From: Streptomyces sp. AJS327
Lineage (GTDB): Bacteria; Actinomycetota; Actinomycetes; Streptomycetales; Streptomycetaceae
Direction of reading: 5' to 3'
Assembly (NCBI RefSeq): GCF_013450295.1
Contig: NZ_SKBR01000003.1
Location: 186,001-250,000, forward strand
DNA length: 64,000 nucleotides
The translations under genes were made by a program, and so were the position numbers. Positions 45,144 to 53,617 of the stretch are shown in pieces. The notes beneath the pieces were generated by a model. That model was given only the letters and a program-made list of their open reading frames with translations. It was not told the DNA's origin and did not search any database. Position 1 is the first letter of the stretch. Each line of letters begins with the position of its first letter.

Positions 45144-46291
45144 CAGCGCTCCCCTCCCCGAACCGCCGCGCCGCCGCCGGCGCCCTCCTCGGCCGCCAAC
45201 TCGGCGCGCAGCAGCGCCTCCTGCTCCCGCAGCTGACCCGTCCGCCGCGCGTACACGTGGTCGAACAGCTCGCCCGGGTCCAGCCGCGGCTCCCGGTGCA
45301 TCTCCTCCCGCATGCGCTCCGCCATCCGCTCCGCTGCCTCCGCCTCCGCACGCACGCCCGCGTCGTCCAGCAACTCCCGGGAGCGCAGCTCACGTTCCAG
45401 CAGCGCCACCGGATCGTGCGCCCGCCACTGCTCCACCTCGTCCGCCGTGCGGTACCGGCCCGCGTCATCGGCGTTGGTATGCGCCTCGATCCGGTAGGTG
45501 ACCGCCTCCACCAGCGTGGGCCCGTCGCCCTCCCGGGCGCGTTCCACCGCCTCCAGCAGGACCTTGTGCACCGCCGCCGCGTCGTTGCCGTCCACCAGCC
45601 GGCCCGGCATGCCGTACCCCACCGCCTTGTGCGCGAGCGACGGGGCGGCCGTCTGCTTCTCCAACGGCACCGAGATCGCGAACCCGTTGTTCTGTACCAG
45701 GAACACCACCGGAGCCCGCCACACGGCGGCGAAGTTCAACGCCTCGTGGAAGTCGCCCTCACTCGTGCCGCCGTCTCCGACGAGCGCCAGCGCGACGACG
45801 CTCTCGCCCTGGAGGCGGGCGGCGTGCGCCAGCCCCACCGCGTGCGGCAACTGCGTGGCCAGCGGGGTGCTCAGCGGGGCGACCCGGGACTCCCGGGGGT
45901 CGTATCCGCTGTGCCAATCGCCCCGCAGCAGCGACAGCACCTCCACCGGATCCAGCCCCCGCGCCACCGCCGCGAGCGTGTCGCGGTAGCTCGGAAAGAG
46001 CCAGTCCCGCTCCTCCAGCGCCAGCGCCGCGGCGACCTGGCACGCCTCCTGACCCGCCGAGGACGGATAGACCGCCAGCCGCCCCTGTTTGGTGAGCGCC
46101 GTCGCCTGCTGGTTGTACCGGCGGCCGCGCACCACCCCGGAGTACAGGCGGCGCAGCGCCTCCTCGTCGAGCGACGCTCCCGTGCCGAGCAACCGGAACG
46201 GCTCCGCGTCCGGCAGCAACGGCTCCGGATCCACCCGTGGACTCCAGCCGGGAGCGGAACGGTGGGCGCCTGGCTGCTCTAGGACCGTCAT
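45143..46291 (-). CDS. bkdA: Branched-chain 2-oxoacid dehydrogenase E1 alpha (BkdA)
   Basis: A 382-residue E1-alpha subunit binding thiamine diphosphate. The TPP motif GDGGTSEGDFHEALNFAAVW ends at QNNGFAIS; the phosphorylation-loop region YRIEAHTNADDAGRYR is conserved. GAGGAGG lies eight bases before the ATG at 46291. First gene of bkdABC-mobA-moeA-kch on the minus strand; divergent from the Lrp-type regulator across 171 bp that contains the operator-like sequence at 46348-46361. Confidence 0.95.
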   Translation of the reverse strand: MTVLEQPGAHRSAPGWSPRVDPEPLLPDAEPFRLLGTGASLDEEALRRLYSGVVRGRRYNQQATALTKQGRLAVYPSSAGQEACQVAAALALEERDWLFPSYRDTLAAVARGLDPVEVLSLLRGDWHSGYDPRESRVAPLSTPLATQLPHAVGLAHAARLQGESVVALALVGDGGTSEGDFHEALNFAAVWRAPVVFLVQNNGFAISVPLEKQTAAPSLAHKAVGYGMPGRLVDGNDAAAVHKVLLEAVERAREGDGPTLVEAVTYRIEAHTNADDAGRYRTADEVEQWRAHDPVALLERELRSRELLDDAGVRAEAEAAERMAERMREEMHREPRLDPGELFDHVYARRTGQLREQEALLRAELAAEEGAGGGAAVRGGER

Positions 46292-46347
46292 GACGAGCAC
46301 CTCCTCAGGGGGCGGCGGATCGGTTCGGGAGCGCACCGCACTCCCCT

Positions 46348-46361
46348 ACCGATTGTTCGGT
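46348..46361. promoter_or_regulatory. Paa-operator-like palindrome in front of bkdA
   Basis: ACCGATTGTTCGGT differs by one base from the 14-bp core ACCGATCGTTCGGT found before paaA and paaN and keeps both ACCGA/TCGGT arms. It lies 57 bp upstream of bkdA in an AT-richer promoter patch between bkdA and bkdR. Confidence 0.6.
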
Positions 46362-46462
46362 CGCCAGCACATTTTGGCTACGGGTGCCCTCAGCCTGTGG
46401 ACAAACGGTTCCGCGGTCCCTTCCATGGCGGCAGGATGTCCACGGTGGGGAGGTTCGCGGGT

Positions 46463-47041
46463 ATGCCGGAAGAACAGATGGCCAATGGATCTCCGCCGGA
46501 CACGGCCGACGGCGGCGGACCCCACCGACCCACCGGCGACCCGCCCCCCAACAGCCCCCGCACCCACACCGCGACCGACCCCCCACACCGGCCCGCACGC
46601 CCCCTCGACGCCGTCGACCGGGACATCCTGCGGCTCCTGCGCGCCGACGGCCGCGCCTCCGTCAGGTCCGTCGCCGAACGCGTGCACATCTCCCGCGCCA
46701 ACGCCTACGCGCGCATCAACCGGCTGCTGGACGACGGCGTCATCCGCGGCTTCAGCGCCCGGATCGACCAGGAACGCGCGGGCCAGGGCGCCTCCGCCTA
46801 CATCACCCTGAAAATCGTCCAGGACACCTGGCGCAGCGTCCGCGAGCAGCTCCGCCAACTCCCGGGTGTCTCCCACATGGCGCTGGTCAGCGGCGACTTC
46901 GACGTGCTGCTCCTGGTCCACACCGCCGACAACCGGGCGCTGCGGGACCTCGTCCTCACCCGCATCCAGTCCATCCCCGAGGTCCTCAGCACCAGGACGC
47001 TCCTCGTCTTCGAGGAGACCGACCTGGAGCCCGACCCGTGA
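46463..47041 (+). CDS. bkdR: Lrp/AsnC-family regulator of the bkd operon (BkdR-like)
   Basis: A 192-residue Lrp-type regulator. After a 45-residue Pro/Thr/Gly-rich leader comes the HTH (LDAVDRDILRLLRADGRASV, then AERVHISRANAYARINRLLD) and the RAM ligand-binding domain (GQGASAYITLKIVQDTWRSV, then GVSHMALVSGDFDVLLLVHT). Divergence from bkdABC matches Lrp-type BkdR activators that respond to branched-chain amino acids. ATG 46463 (after GGGGAGG) is preferred; ATG 46478 is an alternative. The leader is longer than usual. Confidence 0.88.
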   Translation: MPEEQMANGSPPDTADGGGPHRPTGDPPPNSPRTHTATDPPHRPARPLDAVDRDILRLLRADGRASVRSVAERVHISRANAYARINRLLDDGVIRGFSARIDQERAGQGASAYITLKIVQDTWRSVREQLRQLPGVSHMALVSGDFDVLLLVHTADNRALRDLVLTRIQSIPEVLSTRTLLVFEETDLEPDP

Positions 47042-47107
47042 CCCCACACGCCCGCCCGACTCCGCGCGCCCGCCCCCGACACGGCCCACCGGCCGGGCAC
47101 CTCGCGG

Positions 47108-47713
47108 TCAGACGCGCAGACCGGCGAAGGCGGTGCGGATCACCGCCTCCGCGACCTCGTCCCGCGCGACCAGACCCTCCCGCCCCGCGCCCCGGCCCGA
47201 GGCGCGCGGGCGGTACCACTCCACGATCGAATTGATCATTCCGAACAGCAGCCGGGTAGCGAGGCGCACATCCACGTCGGAGCGGAGGTCCCCCTCCGCC
47301 ACCGCCCGCCGCAGCAACTCCGCCACCCGCTGGTCGAACTCCCGGCGCCGCGCCATCGCCCACCGCTCGGTGTCGGTGTTCCCCCGCACCCGCAACAGCA
47401 GCGTCACGTACGGCAACTCGTCCAGCAGCACTTCCACCGTGCGCCTGGTGACGTACTCCAGACGCTCCACCGCGCGCCCCTCGCACGCCCCGGGCTCCAC
47501 GAGGATGCCGAAGAGGCCGTCCAGCGCCCGGCTTATGGCACGGCGCAGCAGCTCCTCCTTGCCCCGCACGTGGTGGTAGATCGACGACTTGGAGATCCCG
47601 GCGGCCTTCGACAGATGCTCCATGGAGGTGCCGTCGTAGCCACGCTCGTTGAACACCGCGACAGCGACCTGGAGCAGGGAGTCTGGCGTGTAGGTGTCGC
47701 GCTTGGCCGGCAT
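47108..47713 (-). CDS. TetR-family regulator, PaaR-like
   Basis: A 201-residue TetR repressor. HTH at residues 10-58 (LLQVAVAVFNERGYDGTSME, then SKAAGISKSSIYHHVRGKEE); the C-terminal ligand domain includes LPYVTLLLRVRGNTDTERWA. It is divergent from paaN and matches the actinobacterial PaaR type that represses phenylacetate genes until phenylacetyl-CoA binds. TACCAT seven bases before the ATG and the absence of a ribosome-binding site point to a leaderless start at 47713, although the frame remains open further upstream through a 12-bp repeat. Confidence 0.87.
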   Translation of the reverse strand: MPAKRDTYTPDSLLQVAVAVFNERGYDGTSMEHLSKAAGISKSSIYHHVRGKEELLRRAISRALDGLFGILVEPGACEGRAVERLEYVTRRTVEVLLDELPYVTLLLRVRGNTDTERWAMARRREFDQRVAELLRRAVAEGDLRSDVDVRLATRLLFGMINSIVEWYRPRASGRGAGREGLVARDEVAEAVIRTAFAGLRV

Positions 47714-47720
47714 GCTGACG

Positions 47721-47726
47721 ATGGTA
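47721..47726 (-). promoter_or_regulatory. -10 element for a leaderless paaR mRNA
   Basis: On the minus strand TACCAT ends seven bases before the ATG at 47713; no Shine-Dalgarno is present. This fixed the start codon. Confidence 0.45.
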
Positions 47727-47769
47727 CGCAGTCCCTTCGCGATCTCCCCGGCCGCGCTCCGCCCCCGCC

Positions 47770-47829
47770 CCGGCCTCCTCTCCGGCCTCCTCTCCGGCTC
47801 CCTGTCCGGCTCCCTGTCCGGACTCCTGC
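47770..47829. repeat. Five degenerate 12-bp tandem units between paaR and paaN
   Basis: CCGGCCTCCTCT (x2), CCGGCTCCCTGT (x2) and CCGGACTCCTGC run consecutively. On the minus strand they keep the frame upstream of paaR open and would encode REPD/RRPE tetrapeptides if translated. Confidence 0.85.
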
Positions 47830-48101
47830 CTGGCTCCTGCCCGGCCTCCTCTCGGGTCCCGTCTCCGGTCCCGCGCTCCAGTCCGCCCCCCTTCTCGCTC
47901 CGACCGTGGTTCGCCGCCCCCAGCCCGACCCGCCCGGTCGCGGCCCGTACCGGCCCATACCGGTCCGGCCGCGGCCGATCACGGTTCCGGCACGGCCCCC
48001 ACCCACACACACGGTCATCCGCTGTCCGCCCACCACCACCGCCCGATCAGCGCGAACGCCGTCCCTCGGCCAGTTATCCACAGGCTCCGACCACCCCTTG
48101 C
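47830..48101. other. Rest of the paaR/paaN divergent region
   Basis: No gene is seen. The paaN-proximal end carries the operator at 48102-48119, and AGTTATCCACAGG occurs near 48072. It resembles a DnaA box (TTATCCACA) in isolation. Confidence 0.5.
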
Positions 48102-48119
48102 ACCGACCGATCGTTCGGT
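48102..48119. promoter_or_regulatory. Predicted PaaR operator in front of paaN
   Basis: Identical over 18 bases (ACCGACCGATCGTTCGGT) to the site in front of paaA. It lies 53 bp before the paaN start and about 390 bp from the paaR start, so it should control paaN. Confidence 0.82.
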
Positions 48120-48172
48120 ACCAGTATCTATCTCCGTCACCACCGCCCAGCCCGACGAGGAGTTGGTCCGCC

Positions 48173-49873
48173 GTGCCCACCGGAACCGCAGTCGACGCCG
48201 CCCAGCTGATCAACCGGCACCGCGCCACGCTCGACCAGGCCATCGCAGCCATCGGCGACCGGGAGTTCTGGACCCCCCACCCCGAACACCCCAAGGCGTA
48301 CGGCGAGAACGGCTCACTCAGCGCGGCGGAGGGCAAGGCGGCGTTCGAGGCCCTCCTCGGCGCCCGCTTCGACCTCCCCGGCCAACCCGGCACCGTCGAC
48401 TGGACCGCCACCGAACGCTCCCCCTACGGCCTGGAACTCGGTGTCTCCTACCCCCACGCCGATCCGGGGGTACTCCTCCCCGCGATGCGCGCCGCCATGG
48501 CGTCCTGGCGCACCGCTGGCCCCGAGGCCCGGGCGGCGGTCTGCCTGGAGGTGCTGGCCCGTATCAACGCCCGCACCCACGAGTTCGCGCACGCGGTGAT
48601 GCACACCAGCGGTCAGGCGTTCATGATGGCGCTCCAGGCCGGAGGGCCACACGCCCAGGACCGCGGTCTGGAAGCCGTCGCGTACGCCTACGCCGAGCAG
48701 ACCCGCACGCCCGGCACCGCGGAGTGGGTGAAGCCGCAGGGCAAACGCGACCCCCTGCGGCTCAACAAGAGCTTCACCGCGGTCGGCCGCGGCGTCTCCC
48801 TGCTGATCGGCTGCAACACCTTCCCCACCTGGAACGGCTACCCCGCCTTCTTCGCCTCGCTGGCGGCGGGCAACCCCGTACTCGTCAAACCCCACCCGCG
48901 CGCCATCCTGCCGCTGGCGCTGACGGTCCGCACCGCCCGCGAGGTACTCACCGAGGCGGGCTTCGACCCGAACCTGGTAGCTCTCACCACCGAACACGAG
49001 GGGGAGGGCATCGCCAAGGACCTCGCGCTGCGGCCGGAAGTCCGCGTCATCGACTACACCGGCTCCACCGCCTTCGGCGACTGGCTGGAGGAAAACGCCC
49101 GGCAGGCACGGGTGTTCACCGAGAAGGCGGGCGTCAACACCGTCATCCTCGACTCGACCGACCACTACCAGGGGTTGCTGAGCAACCTCGCCTTCTCCCT
49201 CTCGCTGTACAGCGGCCAGATGTGCACCACCCCGCAGAACCTGCTGATCCCCCGGGACGGAATCGCCACCGACGTCGGCCACAAGACGTACGAGGAGGTC
49301 GTCAGCGACCTCGCCGCCGCCGTCTCGGGCCTGCTCGGGGACGACGGCCGGGCCAACGCCCTGCTCGGCGCGATCGTCAACCCGCAGGTGCGCGAACGCG
49401 TCGACGACGCGGGCGCCTTGGGCGAGGTGGCCCTGGCCAGCCGAGCCGTCGAGAACCCCGACTTCCCCGAAGCCACCGTCCGTACCCCGGTCATCATCAA
49501 ACTGGACGCGGCCAAGCCGGAGGCCGAACCGCACTACCTCTCCGAGTGCTTCGGCCCGCTCTCCTTCGCCATCGCCGTCGACTCCTCCAGCGACGCCGCC
49601 GGTCTGCTGCGCCGCACCATCCGCGAGAAGGGCGCCATGACGGTGTCCGCGTACACCACCTCACCCGACGTGGAGCGGCTCATCGAGGAAGTGTGCTTCG
49701 ACGAGTGCGCCCAGCTCTCCCTCAACCTGACCAGCGGGGTCTACGTCAACCAGACCGCCGCGTTCTCCGACTTCCACGGCTCGGGCGGCAATCCGGCGGC
49801 CAACGCGGCGCTCTGCGACGCGGCCTTCGTCGCGGACCGGTTCCGGATGGTGGAGGTCCGCCGCCCCGCCTGA
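48173..49873 (+). CDS. paaN: PaaN-type aldehyde dehydrogenase of phenylacetate degradation
   Basis: A 566-residue aldehyde-dehydrogenase-fold protein of the PaaN type. Cofactor/active-site landmarks: LIGCNTFPTWNGYPAFFASL, VKPHPRAILPLALTVRTARE, TGSTAFGDWLEENA and the catalytic Cys in SGQMCTTPQNLL. It lacks the MaoC-like hydratase domain fused to E. coli PaaZ (formerly PaaN), so it would handle only the oxidation of the ring-opened semialdehyde; a separate hydratase is required. GTG start with GAGGAG ten bases upstream. Control by PaaR through the operator at 48102 is inferred. Confidence 0.92.
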   Translation: MPTGTAVDAAQLINRHRATLDQAIAAIGDREFWTPHPEHPKAYGENGSLSAAEGKAAFEALLGARFDLPGQPGTVDWTATERSPYGLELGVSYPHADPGVLLPAMRAAMASWRTAGPEARAAVCLEVLARINARTHEFAHAVMHTSGQAFMMALQAGGPHAQDRGLEAVAYAYAEQTRTPGTAEWVKPQGKRDPLRLNKSFTAVGRGVSLLIGCNTFPTWNGYPAFFASLAAGNPVLVKPHPRAILPLALTVRTAREVLTEAGFDPNLVALTTEHEGEGIAKDLALRPEVRVIDYTGSTAFGDWLEENARQARVFTEKAGVNTVILDSTDHYQGLLSNLAFSLSLYSGQMCTTPQNLLIPRDGIATDVGHKTYEEVVSDLAAAVSGLLGDDGRANALLGAIVNPQVRERVDDAGALGEVALASRAVENPDFPEATVRTPVIIKLDAAKPEAEPHYLSECFGPLSFAIAVDSSSDAAGLLRRTIREKGAMTVSAYTTSPDVERLIEEVCFDECAQLSLNLTSGVYVNQTAAFSDFHGSGGNPAANAALCDAAFVADRFRMVEVRRPA

Positions 49874-49916
49874 CCGGAACGGCACACGCCCCGCTCACCC
49901 CCGCTCGCTCTCACAC

Positions 49917-49943
49917 CCTCTGCCGTCACCGGGACGGCAGAGG
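49917..49943 (+). terminator. paaN hairpin terminator
   Basis: CCTCTGCCGTC (49917-49927) and GACGGCAGAGG (49933-49943) form a perfect 11-bp stem with a five-base loop 44 bp after the stop. Confidence 0.85.
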
Positions 49944-50495
49944 TGGAGAACCGGCGGCTCATGGTCCCCAACCCAGCACAGGAGGCGTGGTGTTCGGCGT
50001 TTCGACACCAGCTCGGGTCGACACCGGTTCGGGGACCTCGGCGTACGCGGGAGAGCGACCACACAACTGCACAGCGCGCTGCCACCGCCCCGCAAAGACT
50101 GGGACCAGAGGGCTGGCACCAGCGGCGGAAGCCTCGGGCGATGTCTTAGGTGAAGCCGTCAGGTGAAGCCGTCAGGCGGGATCTTGGACACAGGGTTAGT
50201 CGCACGGGATTCGGCGCCACGGCCTGGGCGGACGCGGTAACCGGGCCGACGTGTCAGTGGGAGTCGGCACGGGCCTCAGCCGGTTTCCTCCAGGAAGGCC
50301 CGGTCAGGCCCTCAGCAAAGCCCGGTCAGGCAGAGCCAGTCGGGCAGAAGTCGCCCAGTGAGAGCCGCCAGAGAGAGCCGGTTGCCGGGCCTCTCACCGG
50401 TTCGGTAACCGGAGGCCGTCCGGTAACCGGAGGCCGATCATCGGCGAGTGCGGTCGGGTCCGGTCGCCGGAGACTGGTCTCCGGTCCGGTCAGAC
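49944..50495. other. Spacer rich in short direct repeats
   Basis: About 550 bases without a gene. AGGTGAAGCCGTC is duplicated in tandem at 50148-50173. CGGTAACCGGAGGCCG occurs at 50403-50418 and 50421-50436. GCCCGGTCAGGC-like units recur around 50300-50330. No coding signal is seen. Confidence 0.6.
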
Positions 50496-50524
50496 GGCCC
50501 GGTAACCGGGTAGGTCACCGGGCC
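50496..50524 (-). terminator. Hairpin after the PASTA-type kinase gene
   Basis: GGCCCGGTAACC (50496-50507) and GGTCACCGGGCC (50513-50524) pair with one mismatch around GGGTA, ten bases beyond the kinase stop. Confidence 0.7.
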
Positions 50525-50533
50525 GGCCGGGCA

Positions 50534-52204
50534 TCAGCCGGGGTGGCCGCTGGAGACGGTGAAGTCGACCTTGTCCTTCTTGGGGTCGAACGGCTCCATG
50601 CTGTCCGGGCTGTGCTCAAGAACGGTGTTCTTGCCCCACTGGTTCTCGTCCTCGGTGGTCGTCTCGCCGAGCTTCCAGCCCGCCTTGCGAATGCACGCCT
50701 TCGCGGAGGAGAGGTCGGTGCTCCGGAGGTCCGGGAAGCTGATCTTGTCCTTGTCGTTGTACGCCTCACGTGCCTCGGTGCACTTGGTGGCGTCCACGGT
50801 GCGGGACTTGTCCGGGCCCTTGAAGGACTCGCTCGGCTCGGGGTCGGAACCGCCGCTGTCCCCGCCGTCGTCGCCTCCGCCGCCGGGGCCTCCGGCGCCC
50901 GGGTCCTTGCTGGCACCGGGCGACTTGTCCTTGCCGGCCTGCTCTTCGCCGCCACCGTCCCCGCCGTTCGACGAGAGGACGAGGGCCAGGGTGACGATCA
51001 CCGCTACCGCCGCCACGGCCACGCTCGCGATGACCGCGACGTTCTTCTTACCGCCGCCGCCACCCGCGTTCTGGGGGGACATGTTGTACGGCGGCGGGGT
51101 CTGAGCGCCCTGGCCGTAGGCGGGAGTGGGGGCGTAGCCATGTCCCAGCTGGGCGGTGTGGGGGGTGGGAGGCGGGGTCGAGGGACCGAACCCGCCGGTG
51201 TAGGGCTGCTGCCCGGTGCTCGGGTCGGCGCCGACGGGCGGGAAGACCGCCTGGCCCACACCCGCACCGCTGTTGGCCGGACCGCCACCGCTGACGATCA
51301 TCGGCGCCGCGCCGGAGGCGCCACCGGCGTTGCCGACGCGGGTGGACTCCTCGCGCATGGACTCAGCGGACGGGAAGCGCTCGTTGGGGTTCTTCTTGAG
51401 GCTCCGGGCGACGAGGGCGTCCACGGCCGGGGTGATGGACTGGTTGATCGTCGAGGGGGCGACGGGCTCTTCCTGCACATGCGCGTAGGCGATGGCCAGC
51501 GGGGAGTCCGCGTCGAACGGGAGCCGCCCGGTGAGCAGTTCGAAGAGCATGATGCCGACCGAGTAGAGGTCGGACCGGGCGTCCACGCCCCGGCCGAGCG
51601 CCTGCTCGGGGGAGAGGTACTGCGGGGTGCCGACGACCATGCCGGTCTGTGTCATGGAGGTCACGCCGGACTGCATGGCGCGGGCGATACCGAAGTCCAT
51701 CACCTTGACGACGCCGCGCTTGGTCACCATGACGTTCCCGGGCTTGATGTCCCGGTGCACGAGGCCCATCTCGTGGCTGATCTCCAGCGCGGCCAGCACG
51801 TCGCCAGTGATCTTGAGTGCCTTGTCGGCGGGCATCGCGCCGTACTGCGCGACGTCCGCGTCGAGGACGTTGCGCAGCGGCTGGCCCTCGACGTACTCCA
51901 TGACGATGTACGGGACGGTCGAACCGTCGATGTCGTCCTCGCCGGAGTCGAAGACGGAGACGATGTTGGGGTGCGCGAGCCGGGCCACGGACTGGGCCTC
52001 ACGGCGGAAGCGCTCACGGAAGGACTGTTCGCGGCCGAGTTCGGTGTGCAGCGTCTTGACCGCGACCTGGCGGTCCAGCACGGCGTCGTGGGCGAGGAAC
52101 ACGGACGCCATGCCACCGGCGCCGAGCAAGGACTGAAGCTGGAAGCGCCCGCCGACCGTGCGGCCCACGTAGTTTCCGGCTGCTTGTGCGCCGTCGTCAC
52201 TCAT
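50534..52204 (-). CDS. Membrane Ser/Thr protein kinase with PASTA-like sensor domain
   Basis: A 556-residue transmembrane kinase. Cytoplasmic kinase domain residues 20-285: P-loop LLGAGGMASVF, catalytic Lys50, HRDIKPGN with Asp152, DFG Asp170 and activation loop TSMTQTGMVVGTPQYLSPEQ. A Gly/Pro/Gln-rich juxtamembrane segment, one membrane helix (about 395-420) and an extracellular Gly/Asp/Ser linker lead to a single PASTA-like domain at the C-terminus (FPDLRSTDLSSAKACIRKAG, then GWKLGETTTEDENQWGKN), suggesting cell-wall fragment sensing. The start MSDDGAQ has GGGGGAA upstream. Divergent from a second kinase. Confidence 0.93.
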   Translation of the reverse strand: MSDDGAQAAGNYVGRTVGGRFQLQSLLGAGGMASVFLAHDAVLDRQVAVKTLHTELGREQSFRERFRREAQSVARLAHPNIVSVFDSGEDDIDGSTVPYIVMEYVEGQPLRNVLDADVAQYGAMPADKALKITGDVLAALEISHEMGLVHRDIKPGNVMVTKRGVVKVMDFGIARAMQSGVTSMTQTGMVVGTPQYLSPEQALGRGVDARSDLYSVGIMLFELLTGRLPFDADSPLAIAYAHVQEEPVAPSTINQSITPAVDALVARSLKKNPNERFPSAESMREESTRVGNAGGASGAAPMIVSGGGPANSGAGVGQAVFPPVGADPSTGQQPYTGGFGPSTPPPTPHTAQLGHGYAPTPAYGQGAQTPPPYNMSPQNAGGGGGKKNVAVIASVAVAAVAVIVTLALVLSSNGGDGGGEEQAGKDKSPGASKDPGAGGPGGGGDDGGDSGGSDPEPSESFKGPDKSRTVDATKCTEAREAYNDKDKISFPDLRSTDLSSAKACIRKAGWKLGETTTEDENQWGKNTVLEHSPDSMEPFDPKKDKVDFTVSSGHPG

Positions 52205-53617
52205 CTGACTGTTTCCCCCTCGGCGGCGCTGCCCCCGCACAGGTACGTCCGAGCCTGCCGGAGCGATGGCCCAGTGATCCCAATATATTCAGGCCCCAAG
52301 TCTGCCCGAGGGCTGGGGCACGTCAAGTTCGTTGCCCGTTCCGTAACCGGATGCGCATCGTGTGACGGGCCCGTCGTGACCTCCGAAAGCGCGCCTGACG
52401 GCCGCGTCGCGAGCGCTCGTCTCACCCGCCACGCACCCCTCCAATCCATCCCTTTTCTCCCGTTTCCCCAACCCCCGGCGCCGCCGCCCCGATTCCGGAA
52501 CCGCGCTGTCCGCACCGGCCTCCACCGTTCGCGACGTCACCTCCCGTCCCGCACTCCTCTCCCCTGCTTCTTCCGCCACTTCTCCCGCTTCTCCCGCTGC
52601 CTTCTTCCACACCTCCTTCTGACCCGTCCGCCACCTCGTCCCTTGCCTCTGCTCTTGCCTCTGCTCTTGCCTTTTTCGGCTACTTCCGCCGCCCCGCCCA
52701 CACCCCTCCCCTCCGTCCCCTCCGTCTTCCGTGCGCCTCCCCTCCACCTCTCCGCCGGTCCTACCAACCCCTCCTACCAACCCCCGCTGATTCCCGCGCT
52801 TCCCCTCCCGTGCCCGTCCGTCGCGCCTCTCCGCCCCCGTCCGTCGGGCGTCCCCGCCCGCCTCCCCCTCGGGCGTCTCCGTCGTCCGTGTCCGTCGCGC
52901 TGTCGTGCGGTCCGCTCCCGCCCGTGGCGATCTCTCGGTCGGGTCCCCGTCCCGGGGCCTCGCCCCGACCCCCGTCCCGGCCTCTCATCTACGTCCCTCG
53001 CCTCGGTCTCTCGTCCCGTCGGTGCCCCGGTTCGTCCCGGCGATCTCCCGCGTCTGCCCGCTCCTCCCGTCACGGGACCGGACGGTCGGGCAGGGGACCG
53101 GCCGGGCGGACAGCGGTGCGGCGGGATCGGGTGGGCGCGGGCGCGGGTCCGGCGCAACCGGCCCGAGGGGCGCGCACCCAGTCCTCACGCCCTGGAGGAG
53201 AAGTCGAACACTCGGGGACCGGAGCACTCGGGGAGCCGGAGAAGCGCTCGGGGAGAGACGGAGGACCCCCGGAGGAACCGGAGGGAGCGCTCCGGACAGG
53301 GGCCGGGGCACGGGCGGAACAGGCGAGGGTAAACACCTGAGAAGGAGTGTTTCCGATGACATGAGAGCCCTGTCACCCTGGGCCGTCCATCGGCCGATTT
53401 CCCGCTGTCACCTGCGGTTCACCGTCCGCGTAGGGGGTTTCCGGACGCCCGGGCGTCAACGGCCTGCGACGTTGGGGGGCAACTTGCGAGTGAGGCGTCG
53501 CAGCCGGTTGGATACCCCTCCGTCCCCCATTCACATACCTCACCCTGCCTGTAGCCTCCATGCGGGGGAGTGCGGGGAGCACGCACCGCCCGCGAATCCG
53601 ATTGACGGCGAGGACTG
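52205..53617. other. 1.4-kb spacer between two divergent kinases, with a long pyrimidine-rich tract
   Basis: From about 52500 to 52800 the plus strand is strongly pyrimidine-rich (CTTCTTCC, CTTCTCCCGC and similar), including TTGCCTCTGCTC twice in tandem near 52654-52677. Frames on either strand give Ser/Pro or Glu/Gly/Arg-rich peptides without domains. Near the second kinase a candidate leader lies at 53342-53618: AAGGAG, a two-codon ATG-ACA-TGA, and an 85-codon frame ending TGATG at the kinase start. Confidence 0.5.

Noticed and set aside
48071-48081. Single DnaA-box-like TTATCCACA
   Set aside because: One isolated match in the paaR/paaN gap; an origin would have many clustered boxes beside dnaA or dnaN.
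50150-53332. A 1060-codon plus-strand open frame
   Set aside because: It is antisense to the PASTA-type kinase and its translation is low-complexity with no domain; it is open only because of codon-position GC bias.
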